Part shown: piece after piece, positions 31,444 to 39,633 of the stretch
Layout: the number at the start of each line of letters is the position of its first letter
How positions within the stretch are numbered: position 1 is the first letter of the stretch
NCBI GenBank assembly: GCA_023415035.1
Contig: JAEZLX010000130.1
Coordinates: 1 to 57,925 of the forward strand
Direction: 5' to 3'
Length of the DNA stretch: 57,925 bases
From: Pseudomonadota bacterium
GTDB lineage: Bacteria > Pseudomonadota > Gammaproteobacteria > Burkholderiales > Burkholderiaceae_C
Notes under the pieces: generated by a model
The model's input: the letters and a program-made list of their open reading frames with translations, nothing else
Database searches by the model: none
What the model was told of the DNA's origin: nothing
Program-made: the position numbers and the translations under genes

Positions 31444-32863
31444 GCAAGCCAACAAGAACATGACGCGCAGCAAGTCCGCATCGCGCGGCCGCCTGGCTGC
31501 CAGCGTGCTGTCGCTGGCGGTGATGACGGCGTGCTCGCTGACGCCCGACTACGAGCGTCCCGCCGCGCCCGTGCCGACCGCCTTCCCCAGCGGGGCGGCC
31601 GACGCCCAGGCCGGCCAGACACTGCCGGCGTGGTCGGACTTCGTGGCCGACGAGCGCCTGCGCAAGCTGGTGCAGCTGGCGCTGGAGAACAACCGCGACC
31701 TGCGCGTGGCCATGGCCAACGTGGAACAGGTGCGCGCGCAGTACCGCATCGCCCGCGCCAACCAGGCGCCGACGGTCGCAGCCGGCGTGACCGGCGAACG
31801 CCAGGGCACAGAAGGTGGCGATATCAGCAGCGTTTACACGGCCGGGCTGATGGTCAGCGCCTGGGAGATCGACTTCTTCGGTCGACTGGGTAGCCTCAAG
31901 GAAGCCGCGCTCGCGCAGTACCTGGCCACCGAGGAGGCCGCCAGGGCCGCGCAGACCAGCATCGTCGCCGCCGTGGTGAGCACCTGGCTGACGGTGCAGG
32001 TCGACGAGGAGCTGCTGGACCTCACGCGCAAGGCACAGGCCACGCGCGAGGATTCGCTGCGCCTGACCAAGCTGCGCTTCGACAACGGCGCGGCGTCGGC
32101 ACTGGACCTGCGCCAGGCCGAATCGCTGGCTGCCACGGCACGCGCCACGCGCGCCCAGCAGGAACGCCAGCGGGCGCAGGACCTGAACGCGCTGGCCCTG
32201 CTGGTGGGGCAGTCCGTGCCGGCTGAGTTGCTGCCGGTGGCCGGTGCCCAGCAGCCGGTGCAGATCGCCGAGGTGCCCGAAGGCCTGCCGTCAGACCTGC
32301 TCACGCGCCGCCCGGACATCCGCGCGGCCGAGCAGCAGTTGATCGCGGCCAACGCCAACATCGGCGCGGCACGCGCGGCCTTCTTCCCGAGGATCTCGCT
32401 GACGGCCTCGCTGGGTTCGGCCAGCACTGAGCTTTCCGGCCTGTTCAAGGATGGCAGCTGGGGCTTCACGCTGGCGCCGCAGGCGCTGCTGCCGATCTTC
32501 GACCTGGGCCGCAACCGCGCCGCGCTGGAGGCGGCAGAAGCCTCGAAGGTGGCGGCCGTGGCGACCTACGAAAAGACCATCCAGACCGCATTCCGCGAAG
32601 TCGCCGATGCCCTTGCCGGGCGCGCCACCTACGGCGAGCAGCTGGCTGCCCAGGAGCAGCTGGTCCAGGCCGAGTCCGAGCGTGTGCGCCTGGCCGAACT
32701 GCGCTACCGCAACGGCGTCGCCAGCTTCCTGGACCTGCTGGATGCGCAGCGTTCGCTGTTCAGTGCCCAGCAGGGCCTGGCGCAGACGCGCCTGGCGCGC
32801 CAGCTCAACCAGGTGGGCCTGTACAAGGCCTTGGGCGGTGGCTGGACGGCCGACGCCAGCTGA
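31436..32863 (+). CDS. RND efflux outer-membrane channel lipoprotein (OprM/CusC family, NodT type)
   Basis: This trimeric outer-membrane channel completes the efflux pump. The 475-residue protein has a lipoprotein signal with lipobox MTAC (lipidated Cys33), SLTPDYERPAAPVP just after the lipid, two copies of the outer-membrane efflux domain (about residues 70-260 and 285-470), the signature SAWEIDFFGRLGSLKEAALA, and LLTRRPDIRAAEQQLIAANA. The ATG at 31436 lies eight bases inside the pump gene, indicating translational coupling; this start yields the correct signal peptide, while the longer frame does not. A strong terminator follows the gene. Confidence 0.94.
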   Translation: MSEQANKNMTRSKSASRGRLAASVLSLAVMTACSLTPDYERPAAPVPTAFPSGAADAQAGQTLPAWSDFVADERLRKLVQLALENNRDLRVAMANVEQVRAQYRIARANQAPTVAAGVTGERQGTEGGDISSVYTAGLMVSAWEIDFFGRLGSLKEAALAQYLATEEAARAAQTSIVAAVVSTWLTVQVDEELLDLTRKAQATREDSLRLTKLRFDNGAASALDLRQAESLAATARATRAQQERQRAQDLNALALLVGQSVPAELLPVAGAQQPVQIAEVPEGLPSDLLTRRPDIRAAEQQLIAANANIGAARAAFFPRISLTASLGSASTELSGLFKDGSWGFTLAPQALLPIFDLGRNRAALEAAEASKVAAVATYEKTIQTAFREVADALAGRATYGEQLAAQEQLVQAESERVRLAELRYRNGVASFLDLLDAQRSLFSAQQGLAQTRLARQLNQVGLYKALGGGWTADAS

Positions 32864-32901
32864 ACAGGGAAGCGCTTGTCCGGCACGAGGTGCCGGCATC
32901 G

Positions 32902-32928
32902 AAAGGGCCCGTTCGCGGGCCCTTTTTT
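32902..32928 (+). terminator. Rho-independent terminator of the RND efflux operon
   Basis: Stem GGGCCCG (32905-32911), loop TTCG, stem CGGGCCC (32916-32922), then six Ts. A smaller hairpin CGGCAC-GAG-GTGCCG (32881-32895) precedes it. It lies between convergent genes, but the A run on the far side is only three bases, so it serves mainly the plus strand. Confidence 0.92.
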
Positions 32929-32947
32929 CATGGTGCTGCCGGTGCGC

Positions 32948-33835
32948 TCAGCCGCAGCGCGACTCGACGTGCGGCAGGTTGTAGAAGTCGAGGATGTAGT
33001 CCCAGGCCACCTGCGGGTCATCCGCGTAGGTGAAGAGATTGAGGTCTTCGGGCGAGATGGTGCCTTCCTCGACCAGCACGTCCAGGTTGATCAGCCTTTT
33101 CCAGTAGTCGCTGCCGAACAGCACGATGGGCACCGGTTTGGCCTTCTTGCACTGCACGAGCGTGATGACCTCGAACAGCTCGTCGAGTGTGCCGAACCCT
33201 CCGGGGAACACCACCAGTGCCTTGGCGCGCATCATGAAGTGCATCTTGCGCAGCGCGAAGTAGTGGAACTTGAAGCTCAGCTCGGGCGTGATGTAGCTGT
33301 TGGCCGTCTGCTCGTGGGGCAGGGTGATGTTCAGGCCGACGTTCAGGCATCCCTCGTCGTGCGCGCCGCGGTTGGCGGCTTCCATGATGCCGGGGCCGCC
33401 GCCGGTGCAGATGAACAGCTGGTGCTCGCGCTCGCAGTTCTTGCTGTAGCGCGAGACGATGCGCGCGAACTCGCGTGCCTTGTCGTAGTAGTGGGCGTTG
33501 CGCAGCAGGGCCTTGGCGCGTGCGATGGCGCGCTCGTCGCCGCTGGCCTCGGCGTCGAGCAGCTGCTGGCGGGCGATGGCGGGCTCGCGCAGGCGGGCGC
33601 TGCCGTAGACGACGACCGTGTTGTGGATGCCGAGCTGGCTCTGCGCCAGGTCCGGCTTGAGCAGCTCGAGCTGGAAGCGGATGCCGCGCGTCTCGCGCCG
33701 CAGCAGGAACTCGGGGTCGGCGAAGGCGAGGCGATAGGCGTCGGGCTGCAGCGTGTTGCCCTTGTCGGAATGCGCCTGCAGTTCGGCCCAGGCATCGGCC
33801 AGGCGCTGTTCGTTCAGTTGCTGTGTGGTATCCAT
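32948..33835 (-). CDS. LOG-family protein (cytokinin riboside 5'-monophosphate phosphoribohydrolase-like)
   Basis: LOG proteins (often mislabelled lysine decarboxylases) cleave the ribose-phosphate bond of nucleotide monophosphates. The 295-residue product is the longer bacterial form, with GGGPGIMEAANRGA (residues 145-158) and the hallmark PGGFGTLDELFEV (211-223) as the phosphate and catalytic region. An N-terminal extension of about 70 residues precedes the Rossmann core (VVVYGSARL). The start is the ATG at 33833-33835 with AAGGACA upstream on this strand. The AEC carrier gene lies 46 bases upstream on the same strand, so the two may share a transcript. The natural substrate in bacteria is not settled. 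Confidence 0.9.
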   Translation of the reverse strand: MDTTQQLNEQRLADAWAELQAHSDKGNTLQPDAYRLAFADPEFLLRRETRGIRFQLELLKPDLAQSQLGIHNTVVVYGSARLREPAIARQQLLDAEASGDERAIARAKALLRNAHYYDKAREFARIVSRYSKNCEREHQLFICTGGGPGIMEAANRGAHDEGCLNVGLNITLPHEQTANSYITPELSFKFHYFALRKMHFMMRAKALVVFPGGFGTLDELFEVITLVQCKKAKPVPIVLFGSDYWKRLINLDVLVEEGTISPEDLNLFTYADDPQVAWDYILDFYNLPHVESRCG

Positions 33836-33881
33836 CAGGAGTGTGTCCTTTCTTGTGATGCGCCGTGCGCCATTGTGCGGC

Positions 33882-34760
33882 TCACATCGACAGCGCAAGC
33901 GCCAGCGGCACGAAGACCACGGCGAGTGCATTGCCCAGCATGATCATGGCCGCCACCTTGTCCGGCTCCTGCCGGTAGCGTTCGGCCATCATGAACTGCA
34001 TCACCGCCGGCGGCAGGGCGGCAAACAGCAGCAGCTGCCCACGCGCCGCGCCTTCCAGCCCCATGGCCCAGGCCAGCGGCAGACCGAGTGCCAGCCCGAT
34101 CAGCGGGCGGGCCAGGGCGCCCAGCAGGCCCATGGCCAGACCGTCGCGGGTGAGCGCGGTCAGGCGCACGCCCAGGGCGAACAGCATCATGGGCAGCAAT
34201 GCATCGCCCAGCAGTTTCAGCCCAGACAGCAGCATGTCCGGCGGGCGGATGTCGGTGAGCGCGCTCGCAAAGCCCAGGGCGGTGCCGATCATCAGCGGGC
34301 TGGTCAGCAGGTCTCGTGTGCGGGCGGCCTGGCTGGTGATGCGCGCGCCGATCGAGAAGTGGAACAGGTTGCTGACCGAGAACAGCGCCACGGCGGCGCC
34401 GAAATTGGCCGGCCCGAAGGCCAGTAGCGCCAGCGGCAGGCCCATGTTGCCGCAGTTGTTGAACATGACCACCGGCACCAGCGTGCGCGGCTGTGCACCG
34501 AACAGGCGGGCCACCGGCCACGCCAGCAGGCCGCTGCCCAGGATGAGCACCGCCGCCGCACCCAGCAGGTGCCAGTGCTTGGCGATGTGGAAGTCCCGCG
34601 CGGCCAGGGCAGAGTACACCAGCACCGGGGCCAGAACGTCCATGGCGATGCGGTTGAAGACGGTAAGGTCCGGTCTCTGCCGGCGGCCATATCCCCAGCC
34701 GATGGCCACGATAAGGAATACCGGAACGATGACGTCTGAGATGCGGGCGATGAGATCCAT
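33882..34760 (-). CDS. AEC (auxin efflux carrier) family transporter
   Basis: AEC-family carriers in bacteria move malonate, malate or other small organic anions. The 292-residue protein has about 10 membrane helices in two five-helix halves; FNNCGNMGLPLALLAFGP in the first half and ALPPAVMQFMMAERY in the second are the discontinuous-helix positions typical of the family. The start is taken as the ATG at 34758-34760 (MDLIARISDVIVP); ten codons further up would run into the efp terminator. That terminator, on the same strand just upstream, implies that the gene depends on readthrough from efp or a promoter hidden in the short gap. The LOG gene follows 46 bases later. Confidence 0.85.
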   Translation of the reverse strand: MDLIARISDVIVPVFLIVAIGWGYGRRQRPDLTVFNRIAMDVLAPVLVYSALAARDFHIAKHWHLLGAAAVLILGSGLLAWPVARLFGAQPRTLVPVVMFNNCGNMGLPLALLAFGPANFGAAVALFSVSNLFHFSIGARITSQAARTRDLLTSPLMIGTALGFASALTDIRPPDMLLSGLKLLGDALLPMMLFALGVRLTALTRDGLAMGLLGALARPLIGLALGLPLAWAMGLEGAARGQLLLFAALPPAVMQFMMAERYRQEPDKVAAMIMLGNALAVVFVPLALALSM

Positions 34761-34771
34761 GGGCGTCAAGC

Positions 34772-34800
34772 AAAAAAAAGGCTCCTGCAAGGGAGCCTTT
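34772..34800 (-). terminator. Rho-independent terminator of efp
   Basis: On the minus strand: stem GGCTCC, loop CTTGCA, stem GGAGCC, then a run of eight Ts (plus-strand A run 34772-34779). It lies 18 bases after the efp stop. Confidence 0.92.
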
Positions 34801-34817
34801 CGTGGACGGTCAACCGG

Positions 34818-35372
34818 TCAGACGCGCTTGCGGTATTCGCCGGTGCGGGTGTCGATTTCGATGCGGTCGCCCTGGTTCACGAACAGCGGCACGGCCACTT
34901 CGAAACCGGTGGCGATCTTCGCCGGCTTGAGCACCTTGCCCGAGGTGTCGCCCTTGACGGCGGGTTCGGTCCAGGTGATCTCGCGCTCGACGCTGGTGGG
35001 CAGCTCGACGGAGATGGCCTTGCCTTCGTAGAACACCACCTCGACGGCCATGCCGTCTTCCAGGTAGTTCAGGGCGGCGCCCATGTTCTCGGCCTCGACC
35101 TCGTACTGGTTGTACTCGCTGTCCATGAACACGTACATGGGGTCGGCGAAGTAGGAGTAGGTGCACTCCTTGTGGTCGAGGATGATGTTGTCGATCTTGT
35201 CATCGGCCTTGAAGACGACTTCGGTGCCGATGTTGCCCAGCAGGCCCTTGAGCTTCATGCGGACGGTGGCTGCGCCACGGCCGCCACGGGCATACTCGGT
35301 CTTCAGGACGATCATCGGGTCCTTGCCGTGCATGATGACGTTGCCGGCACGGATTTCTTGAGCGATTTTCAT
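34818..35372 (-). CDS. efp: Translation elongation factor P, EarP-type (Arg32)
   Basis: EF-P enters the ribosomal E site and rescues stalling at consecutive prolines. The 184-residue protein has the three beta-barrel domains, and the tip of domain I reads YARGGRGAATVRM, placing arginine at position 32 where E. coli has the modified lysine. Arg32 EF-Ps are activated by rhamnosylation by EarP, whose gene is the next one upstream on the same strand. The start (35370-35372) gives the standard MKIAQEIRAGNVIM. The protein ends with DRIEIDTRTGEYRKRV as expected. 174 bases without a gene separate it from earP, so it probably has its own promoter. Confidence 0.97.
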   Translation of the reverse strand: MKIAQEIRAGNVIMHGKDPMIVLKTEYARGGRGAATVRMKLKGLLGNIGTEVVFKADDKIDNIILDHKECTYSYFADPMYVFMDSEYNQYEVEAENMGAALNYLEDGMAVEVVFYEGKAISVELPTSVEREITWTEPAVKGDTSGKVLKPAKIATGFEVAVPLFVNQGDRIEIDTRTGEYRKRV

Positions 35373-35546
35373 GTGTGTTCCAACGGTTGGGCCGCGAGTG
35401 CGCAGATAGTGCGTTGCCTGGATGGCGGGACAGCGTGGGCGCAGTGTGGGCGATCTGTGCGGCGAGGCAGACGACACACGCTTGCGTCCGGCACCGGCTG
35501 GCTTGTAACCGCGCAGGCGATGCGGAGATTCGCAAAGCCTTGGATT

Positions 35547-36695
35547 TTATCGTTTTTTTTGCACGAAGCCCAGCAACTGGCCGACCAGGTCCGCCTGCGC
35601 CATCAGACGCTCCCTCGCCTGGCGCACGCAGTCCTGCCATCCGGCCACGGTGGTCCACCCGGGCCAGCACGGCCGGATGCAGGGCATGCCGTTCCACCAG
35701 CGGTGGAATTCGCGTAGCGAGGGCGGTGCCTCCAGCCAGTCCAGGAAGGCTTCGAGCTTGACGTGGTGTGCATTGTCGTCCTGCGGGTAAATGTGCCAGA
35801 CGAAGGGTTTGCCGGCCCAAAGGGCGCGCACCAGCGAGTCCTCGCCGCGCACGAAGTTCAGATCGCAGGACCACAGCAGGTGGTCGAAATCGGTCTGGGT
35901 CAGCCTGGGCAGGTGGTATAGCCGTGCGTGGGGCGAGGCAGGCGTTCCGGCCGGCCGAACGGCGGCCACGGCCTCGGTGGTGCGCCCGGCCGTGATCAGC
36001 CAGTCCACCGGCTGCCCGGCCGAGCCAGCGCCGGCCAGCAGCTCGCCGAGCGGTCGCGGCTCGTAGCAGAAAAGGCTGATGCGGTGGCGGCCGTCCGCAT
36101 CGACGGGAATGCCCTGCGCCGACAGCCAGCCCTCGGCATCGAAGGCGGCCTGCCGGGTGGCCAGGTCGGTCTCACGCAGCAGGCCGCCGGTGGCCGGGGT
36201 GAAGCCAGGGTAGAAGAACCACTTGGTCAGGCCCTTGAGCGGACCGGCCATGACAGGCGAGGGCAGGCCGTGGCAGCGTTCCACGTAGGACTCGGCGCTC
36301 ATGTACTCCAGGTTGAGCCAGACCGGCGGCGCCGAACCGGCCGCCAGCCGCAGCGCCAGCGCCTCCATGCATTCGGGGGCCGGGTCGCAGCCGAAGGCCT
36401 CGATCCACACATCAGCCGGTGGCAGCTCCGCCAGCCCTTCGGCCAGAGGCGTGGTCCAGCGCAGCACCATGATGCCCGGCACGTCGCCCTCGATCGCGCC
36501 GGGAACCATCCACGCCAGGTCATCGGGCAGGTCGATCCACAGCCGCACGCGCTGGCCGCGCCGGGCCAGGTTGGCGCAGAGGCGCCAGCACACGCCGATG
36601 TCGCCCAGGTTGTCGATGACGCGGCAGAACACGTCCCAGAGCAGGGCGGGCATCTCGTCCCGGGTGGTGGCAGTGGTGGGCGTTTGCAGGGGCAT
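35547..36695 (-). CDS. earP: EF-P arginine-32 rhamnosyltransferase EarP
   Basis: EarP transfers rhamnose from dTDP-L-rhamnose to Arg32 of EF-P, an inverting GT-B glycosyltransferase reaction. The 382-residue product shows the family N-terminus LLWDVFCRVIDNLGDIGVCW, whose VIDN..GD contains the aspartate reported as catalytic, then WIEAFGCDPAPECMEAL and the C-terminal donor-binding FVRGEDSLVRALWAGKPFVW and HIYPQDDNAHHVKLEAFL. Several ATGs are possible: 36743, 36713, 36695 and 36653 all keep the domain; I chose 36695 because longer starts collide with the uvrC promoter, though 36653 (MPALLWDVFC) is close to the family norm. It lies upstream of its target gene efp and is divergent from uvrC. Confidence 0.93.
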   Translation of the reverse strand: MPLQTPTTATTRDEMPALLWDVFCRVIDNLGDIGVCWRLCANLARRGQRVRLWIDLPDDLAWMVPGAIEGDVPGIMVLRWTTPLAEGLAELPPADVWIEAFGCDPAPECMEALALRLAAGSAPPVWLNLEYMSAESYVERCHGLPSPVMAGPLKGLTKWFFYPGFTPATGGLLRETDLATRQAAFDAEGWLSAQGIPVDADGRHRISLFCYEPRPLGELLAGAGSAGQPVDWLITAGRTTEAVAAVRPAGTPASPHARLYHLPRLTQTDFDHLLWSCDLNFVRGEDSLVRALWAGKPFVWHIYPQDDNAHHVKLEAFLDWLEAPPSLREFHRWWNGMPCIRPCWPGWTTVAGWQDCVRQARERLMAQADLVGQLLGFVQKKR

Positions 36696-36731
36696 CCCCC
36701 GATCTTGCCGCATTCGGGGAAATGACCGCGC

Positions 36732-36737
36732 CACAAT
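36732..36737 (+). promoter_or_regulatory. Candidate -10 element for uvrC (leaderless start)
   Basis: CACAAT ends eight bases before the ATG at 36746, with no Shine-Dalgarno between them. It supports 36746 rather than the upstream in-frame ATG at 36722 as the start. Confidence 0.4.
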
Positions 36738-36745
36738 ACGCACCC

Positions 36746-38782
36746 ATGGCCACTGCCCATTCCGAACAGCTGCTCAGCGAAGTTGCCGCCCTGCCTGCGC
36801 TGCCGGGGGTGTATCGCTACTTCGACGCCCAGGGGCAGCTGCTGTACGTGGGCAAGGCGCGCAACCTGAAAAAGCGCGTCAGCAGCTATTTCCAGAAAAG
36901 CCATGACGGCACGCGTATCGGCCAGATGGTCAGCCGCATCGCGCGCATGGAAACGACGGTGGTGCGATCCGAGGCCGAGGCACTGCTGCTCGAGAACAAC
37001 CTCATCAAGACGCTGCAGCCGCGCTACAACATCCTGTTTCGCGACGACAAGAGCTACCCGTATCTCAAGATCACGGGCACGCGCGAGACCTGGCGCACCG
37101 CGGGGCCGGGGGCGGCACCCGCGATCCTGTTTCCGCGCATGGCCTACTACCGGGGCGTGGTGGACCGGCGGCACAGCTATTACGGGCCTTATCCGAGCGC
37201 GTGGGCGGTCAAGGAATCGATCACGCTGCTGCAGAAGGTGTTCCGTCTGCGCACCTGCGAGGACACGGTGTTTGCCAACCGCACGCGGCCGTGCCTGCTC
37301 TACCAGATCAAGCGCTGCAGCGGCCCCTGCGTGGACCTGATCGGTGTCGAGGACTACGGGCGCGACGTGGCCGCGGCGGAGCAGTTCCTGCGCGGCGAAA
37401 CGCAGGCCGTGCTGGACGAACTGCAGGCGCGCATGATGGCCCACGCGGACAAGCTGGAATTCGAACAGGCGGCGGAGATCCGCAACCAGATGTCGGCGCT
37501 TTCGCGCGTGCTGCACCAGCAGGCGATGGATACCGCCAGCGACCGTGACGTGGACATCCTCGCGGTGCGGGTGCTGGGCGGGCGTGCCTGTGTCAACCTG
37601 GCCATGGTGCGCGGCGGGCGGCATCTGGGCGACCGGCCGTACTTCCCGTCCCATGTGGACGACGCGACCCAGATCGCGGCCGACCTGGAGGCGGGGAGCA
37701 AATCCTCACAGGCAGGCGATCCGGTCGAACAGGTGCACGTGCGCGTGCTTGAGGCCTTCATCGCACAGCACTATCTGGGCGCGGCCCTGCCGCACACGCT
37801 GGTGACGAGCCACCAGGTGAGCAAGGACCTGATCGGGGCGCTGAGCGAGCAGGCCGGCGTGAAGGTCCACGCGGTGCACCAGCCGCGCGAGCACCGGCGG
37901 GTCTGGCTGGAAATGGCCGAAAAGAACGCCGAGATCGCGCTGGCTCGCCTGCTGGCCGAGGAAGGCTCGCAGCAGGCCCGCACGCGGGCACTGGCCGAGG
38001 CCCTCGGCCTGCCAGACGACAACCTCGACGAACTGCGCATCGAGTGCTTCGACATCTCGCACACGGCGGGCGAATCCACGCAGGCCTCGTGCGTGGTGTT
38101 CGAGAATCACAAGATGCAGAACAGCCAGTACCGTCGCTACAACATCGACGGCATTACACCCGGCGACGATTACGCCGCCATGCGCCAGGTGCTGCTGCGC
38201 CGCTACGGGCGCATCGCCGAGGCGTTGCGGGCCGAGCGGGGCGGCGAAGCGCCGCCCGAGGCCGGTGCGGGCGATGACATCCCCGCGGAGGCGCCGGCTG
38301 AAGGTTCCGGTTCGCAGCCTCCGCGCGGACCGCGCATGCCCGACCTGGTGCTGATCGATGGCGGCAAGGGACAGGTGGGCGTGGCGCGCGAGGTGTTCCG
38401 GCAACTGGGTCTGGACCTGTCGCTGATCGTCGGCGTGGAAAAGGGCGAGGGGCGCAAGGTGGGCCTGGAAGAGCTGGTGTTCGCGGACGGCCGCGAGAAG
38501 GTCTACCTGGGCCACGACTCGGCCGCGCTGATGCTGGTGGCGCAGATCCGCGACGAGGCGCACCGTTTCGCCATCACCGGGATGCGCGCGCAGCGCGCCC
38601 GTGTGCGCACGGGTGGCAGCAAGCTGGAGGACATTCCCGGCGTCGGCCCCAGGAAGCGGGCACGCCTGCTGCAGCGCTTCGGGGGCGTGCGGGGGGTGGC
38701 CAGCGCCAGCGTCGAGGATCTGGCATCGGTCGAAGGCATTTCGCAAGAACTGGCCGAAACGATCTACCGCGCGTTGCGTTGA
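36746..38782 (+). CDS. uvrC: UvrABC system protein C (excinuclease subunit)
   Basis: UvrC makes both incisions in nucleotide excision repair. The 678-residue protein has the N-terminal GIY-YIG nuclease for the 3' cut (GVYRYF at 21-26, LLYVGKARNLKKRVSSYF at 32-49), a Cys-rich segment (CEDTVFANRTRPCLLYQIKR), a UVR motif that binds UvrB (HADKLEFEQAAEIRNQMSAL), the RNase H-like domain for the 5' cut (ECFDISHTAGEST and LVLIDGGKGQVGVAREVF) and a C-terminal helix-hairpin-helix pair (LEDIPGVGPRKRARLLQRFG). A roughly 25-residue Ala/Glu/Pro insertion around GGEAPPEAGAGDDIPAE separates the two halves of the RNase H-like domain. The start at 36746 fits the -10 at 36732-36737. Confidence 0.95.
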   Translation: MATAHSEQLLSEVAALPALPGVYRYFDAQGQLLYVGKARNLKKRVSSYFQKSHDGTRIGQMVSRIARMETTVVRSEAEALLLENNLIKTLQPRYNILFRDDKSYPYLKITGTRETWRTAGPGAAPAILFPRMAYYRGVVDRRHSYYGPYPSAWAVKESITLLQKVFRLRTCEDTVFANRTRPCLLYQIKRCSGPCVDLIGVEDYGRDVAAAEQFLRGETQAVLDELQARMMAHADKLEFEQAAEIRNQMSALSRVLHQQAMDTASDRDVDILAVRVLGGRACVNLAMVRGGRHLGDRPYFPSHVDDATQIAADLEAGSKSSQAGDPVEQVHVRVLEAFIAQHYLGAALPHTLVTSHQVSKDLIGALSEQAGVKVHAVHQPREHRRVWLEMAEKNAEIALARLLAEEGSQQARTRALAEALGLPDDNLDELRIECFDISHTAGESTQASCVVFENHKMQNSQYRRYNIDGITPGDDYAAMRQVLLRRYGRIAEALRAERGGEAPPEAGAGDDIPAEAPAEGSGSQPPRGPRMPDLVLIDGGKGQVGVAREVFRQLGLDLSLIVGVEKGEGRKVGLEELVFADGREKVYLGHDSAALMLVAQIRDEAHRFAITGMRAQRARVRTGGSKLEDIPGVGPRKRARLLQRFGGVRGVASASVEDLASVEGISQELAETIYRALR

Positions 38783-38825
38783 AGCATCGTCAACTTGCCT
38801 GGGTGTGGTCATTTCCTCTTGTGGT

Positions 38826-38858
38826 GATAATGAGGTTTGTTCTCATTCTTATAATGAG
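38826..38858 (+). promoter_or_regulatory. Fur-box-like double operator over the TATAAT of the two-component operon
   Basis: AATGAG (38829-38834), CTCATT (38842-38847) and AATGAG (38853-38858) form two overlapping inverted repeats. The first, 19 bp long, matches the Fur-box pattern AATGATAATCATTATCATT at 13 of 19 positions. A perfect -10, TATAAT, lies at 38850-38855, inside the second repeat; predicted start near 38862 and a 40-base leader to the ATG at 38902. Confidence 0.6.
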
Positions 38859-38901
38859 GGCATCTTTCAGGCACGCTGCCTCCGCCCTTTTCCCAACCCG
38901 C

Positions 38902-39633
38902 ATGACATCGCCGACTGCCCGCATTCTCGTGGTGGACGACCACGCCGAGATTCGTGAGCCGATGGCCGAATTGCTGGAGCGGCGCGGGTTCCAGGCAGGC
39001 ACCGCGGCCGATGGCCGGGAAATGAAGATTCGGCTGGCCAGCGATCCCTACGACCTCGTGCTGCTTGACGTGATGCTGCCCGACGAGAGCGGGTTCGCGC
39101 TGTGTCGGCAGTTGCAGGCGCAGTCGGGGCCTCCGGTCATCCTGCTGACGGCAGTCGGCGAGACGGCTCAGCGTGTCGAGGGGCTGGAGGCCGGCGCGGA
39201 AGACTACGTGGTCAAGCCGTTCGAGCCGGCGGAGCTGCTCGCGCGCATCCGAACCGTTCTGCGGCGTGTGGCGCGGCCGCTGAAGCCGGTGGACAGGCTC
39301 CCCGCGGCTGACCAGCGTGTGCGTTTCGACGACTGGACCTTTGATCCGCTGCGCAGCGATCTCTCGCATGCCGATGGGCGCGTGATCGCCCTGACCACGG
39401 CGGAATCGCGTCTGCTCATGGCCTTCGTGCGGCATCCGGGGGAAGTGCTCTCCCGCGACCGTCTGCTTGACCTGTGCGCGGGTGCCGACGCCGACGTGTT
39501 CGACCGTAGTATCGACAGTCAGGTGAGCCGGCTGCGTCGCAAACTGGAGGTTCAACCGCGCCGGCCGCGCCTGCTCAAGACGGCCTGGGGCAGCGGCTAC
39601 CTGTTCTCGGCCACCGTGGTGCCTGCCGCATGA
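38902..39633 (+). CDS. OmpR/PhoB-family response regulator
   Basis: The DNA-binding partner of the histidine kinase encoded next. The 243-residue protein has a receiver domain with acidic pocket D12-D13, phospho-acceptor D56 in LVLLDVMLPDESG, switch Thr83 and Lys105 in YVVKPF, then a winged-helix DNA-binding domain (WTFDPLRSDLSHADGRVIAL to LLKTAWGSGYLF). I chose the ATG at 38902 because MTSPTARILVVDD is the natural receiver start and the TATAAT lies at 38850; the longer frame would start upstream of that promoter. Its stop overlaps the kinase start (ATGA). The Fur-like operator suggests expression when iron is scarce, similar in logic to the PfeRS system of Pseudomonas; the direct target is probably the TonB receptor gene. 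Confidence 0.92.
   Translation: MTSPTARILVVDDHAEIREPMAELLERRGFQAGTAADGREMKIRLASDPYDLVLLDVMLPDESGFALCRQLQAQSGPPVILLTAVGETAQRVEGLEAGAEDYVVKPFEPAELLARIRTVLRRVARPLKPVDRLPAADQRVRFDDWTFDPLRSDLSHADGRVIALTTAESRLLMAFVRHPGEVLSRDRLLDLCAGADADVFDRSIDSQVSRLRRKLEVQPRRPRLLKTAWGSGYLFSATVVPAA

Noticed and set aside
28378..31473. A 1031-codon open frame antisense to the RND pump gene
   Set aside because: It is a shadow of the pump's codon bias in GC-rich DNA: His/Arg/Gln/Asp-rich, no domain pattern, and wholly overlapping an unmistakable AcrB-type gene.
26977..32863. Assigning the RND operon to a specific named pump
   Set aside because: The proteins fit AcrAB/MexAB-OprM-type systems in general; without comparison to reference sequences a specific gene name would be a guess.
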